Below are positions 5,291-5,989 of a stretch of 5,989 bases of DNA, in pieces. The position numbers were made by a program, and so were the translations under genes. Each line of letters starts with the position of its first letter. Positions within the stretch are counted from its first letter, which is position 1. The stretch comes from Rhodoferax sp. (GTDB taxonomy: Bacteria; Pseudomonadota; Gammaproteobacteria; Burkholderiales; Burkholderiaceae_C), in the NCBI GenBank assembly GCA_030683195.1, contig JAUXQA010000434.1, forward strand, positions 1 to 5,989, given 5' to 3'. Under the pieces are notes generated by a model. It made no database searches and was not told where the DNA came from. It saw nothing but the letters and a program-made list of their open reading frames with translations.

Positions 5291-5989
5291 ATGACCCGTC
5301 GCGCCACCAAAATCGTCGCCACCCTTGGCCCCGCCACCAGCGATCCTGCTTTGCTGGAGCAGTTGATCCGGGCCGGCGTCAATGTGGTGCGCCTGAACTT
5401 CAGTCATGGCAAGGCGCAAGACCATATTGACCGGGCTCGCATGGTGCGCGAGGTGGCCCAACGGGTGGGGCGCGAGGTCGCCATCATGGCCGACCTGCAA
5501 GGCCCCAAGATTCGGGTCGGCAAGTTTGCGGATGGCAAAGTGATGCTGGAGCCCGGCCAGGCCTTTGTGCTGGATGCGGCTCGCACCGAGCTTGGCGACA
5601 TTGATGGGGTGGGGCTGGACTACAAGGCGTTACCGCGCGAGGTCAAGGCGGGTGATGTGCTCTTGCTCAACGACGGCCTGATCGTCATCACGGTGGACCG
5701 TGTCAAAGGCGAACAGGTCTTCACCACCGTCAAAATGGGCGGCGAGTTGTCCAACAACAAGGGCATCAACAAGCAGGGCGGCGGCTTGACGGCACCCGCC
5801 CTCACTGGCAAAGACATGGACGATATCCGTACCGCCATGAGTTTCCAGGCCGACTATGTGGCCGTGAGTTTCCCCAAAAACGCCACCGACATGGAGATGG
5901 CGCGCCAGTTGTGCAACGTGGCTGCTGCCGAGTACGGACACAAGCCCGGCTTGATCGCCAAGATCGAGCGCGCCGAGGCGATTCCTAAG
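5291..5989 (+). CDS. pyk: Pyruvate kinase, N-terminal half (3' end off the window)
   Basis: Pyruvate kinase transfers phosphate from phosphoenolpyruvate to ADP, the last step of glycolysis, in the cytoplasm. The 233 visible codons stay open to the right edge; full-length bacterial enzymes are about 470-480 residues, so roughly half is missing, including the rest of the barrel and the C-terminal regulatory domain. Hallmarks in order: TKIVATLGP (6-14), VVRLNFSHG (32-40) with the active-site Arg34, Asn36 and Ser38, ADLQGPKIRVG (67-77) with Asp68 and Arg75, the B domain (about 70-170) with LLLNDG and GGELSNNKGIN, then VAVSFPKNATD (190-200) and IAKIERAEAI (222-231) with catalytic Lys224 and metal-binding Glu226. 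Start supported by AAGGAG eight bases upstream. It is divergent from the cyclase gene and shows no sign of linkage to the signalling module. I cannot separate pykA from pykF type on this half. Confidence 0.96.
   Translation, partial: MTRRATKIVATLGPATSDPALLEQLIRAGVNVVRLNFSHGKAQDHIDRARMVREVAQRVGREVAIMADLQGPKIRVGKFADGKVMLEPGQAFVLDAARTELGDIDGVGLDYKALPREVKAGDVLLLNDGLIVITVDRVKGEQVFTTVKMGGELSNNKGINKQGGGLTAPALTGKDMDDIRTAMSFQADYVAVSFPKNATDMEMARQLCNVAAAEYGHKPGLIAKIERAEAIPK

Noticed and set aside
5153..5500. 115-codon minus-strand frame across the pyk leader and N-terminus
   Set aside because: Covers the divergent promoter region and is antisense to strongly conserved pyruvate kinase motifs; no domain recognised.
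1..5989. CRISPR arrays, tRNA or rRNA genes, transposase genes, toxin-antitoxin or defence genes
   Set aside because: No regularly spaced repeats, cloverleaf-like segments, insertion-sequence ends or relevant protein motifs were seen on either strand.

Overview
The window looks like chromosomal DNA from a betaproteobacterium, most likely family Comamonadaceae (Rhodoferax or Polaromonas type). Reasons: GC-rich codon use with many G/C third positions; a chemotaxis gene, hybrid sensor kinase and pyruvate kinase of the kind found in that group; and, after the first gene, an AT-richer spacer resembling an intergenic repeat I remember from Comamonadaceae genomes. The genus is inference.

Layout. (1) Positions 1-764, plus strand: the 3' part of cheB, the chemotaxis methylesterase; its receiver domain lies off the left edge. 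(2) 765-856: a 92-bp spacer between convergent genes with nested inverted repeats, a probable terminator for the minus-strand genes and a candidate dispersed repeat. (3) 857-3022, minus: a 721-residue membrane-bound hybrid histidine kinase (Cache-like periplasmic sensor, HisKA, HATPase, receiver). (4) 3022-3828, minus: a secreted family-3 solute-binding protein whose stop codon overlaps the kinase start by one base. (5) 3829-4150: 322 bp with no recognisable gene, one weak 64-codon reading frame and no obvious terminator. (6) 4151-5143, minus: a receiver-GGDEF response regulator, a predicted diguanylate cyclase with an intact inhibitory site. (7) 5144-5290: a divergent promoter region with a good sigma70-type promoter facing the cyclase gene and a perfect 16-bp palindrome filling most of its spacer. 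(8) 5291 to the right edge, plus: the 5' half of a pyruvate kinase gene.

The three minus-strand genes read as one signalling module, transcribed from about 5140 down to a terminator near 800. The solute-binding protein would capture a small molecule, probably an amino acid or similar carboxylate, and present it to the kinase's periplasmic domain. The kinase would then pass phosphate to the receiver of the cyclase and alter cyclic di-GMP. No ABC permease or ATPase gene is visible, which favours sensing over transport. No HPt domain is visible either, so how the kinase's own receiver takes part is open. cheB and pyk appear to be unrelated neighbours on either side, though cheB and a cyclic di-GMP module both bear on motility.
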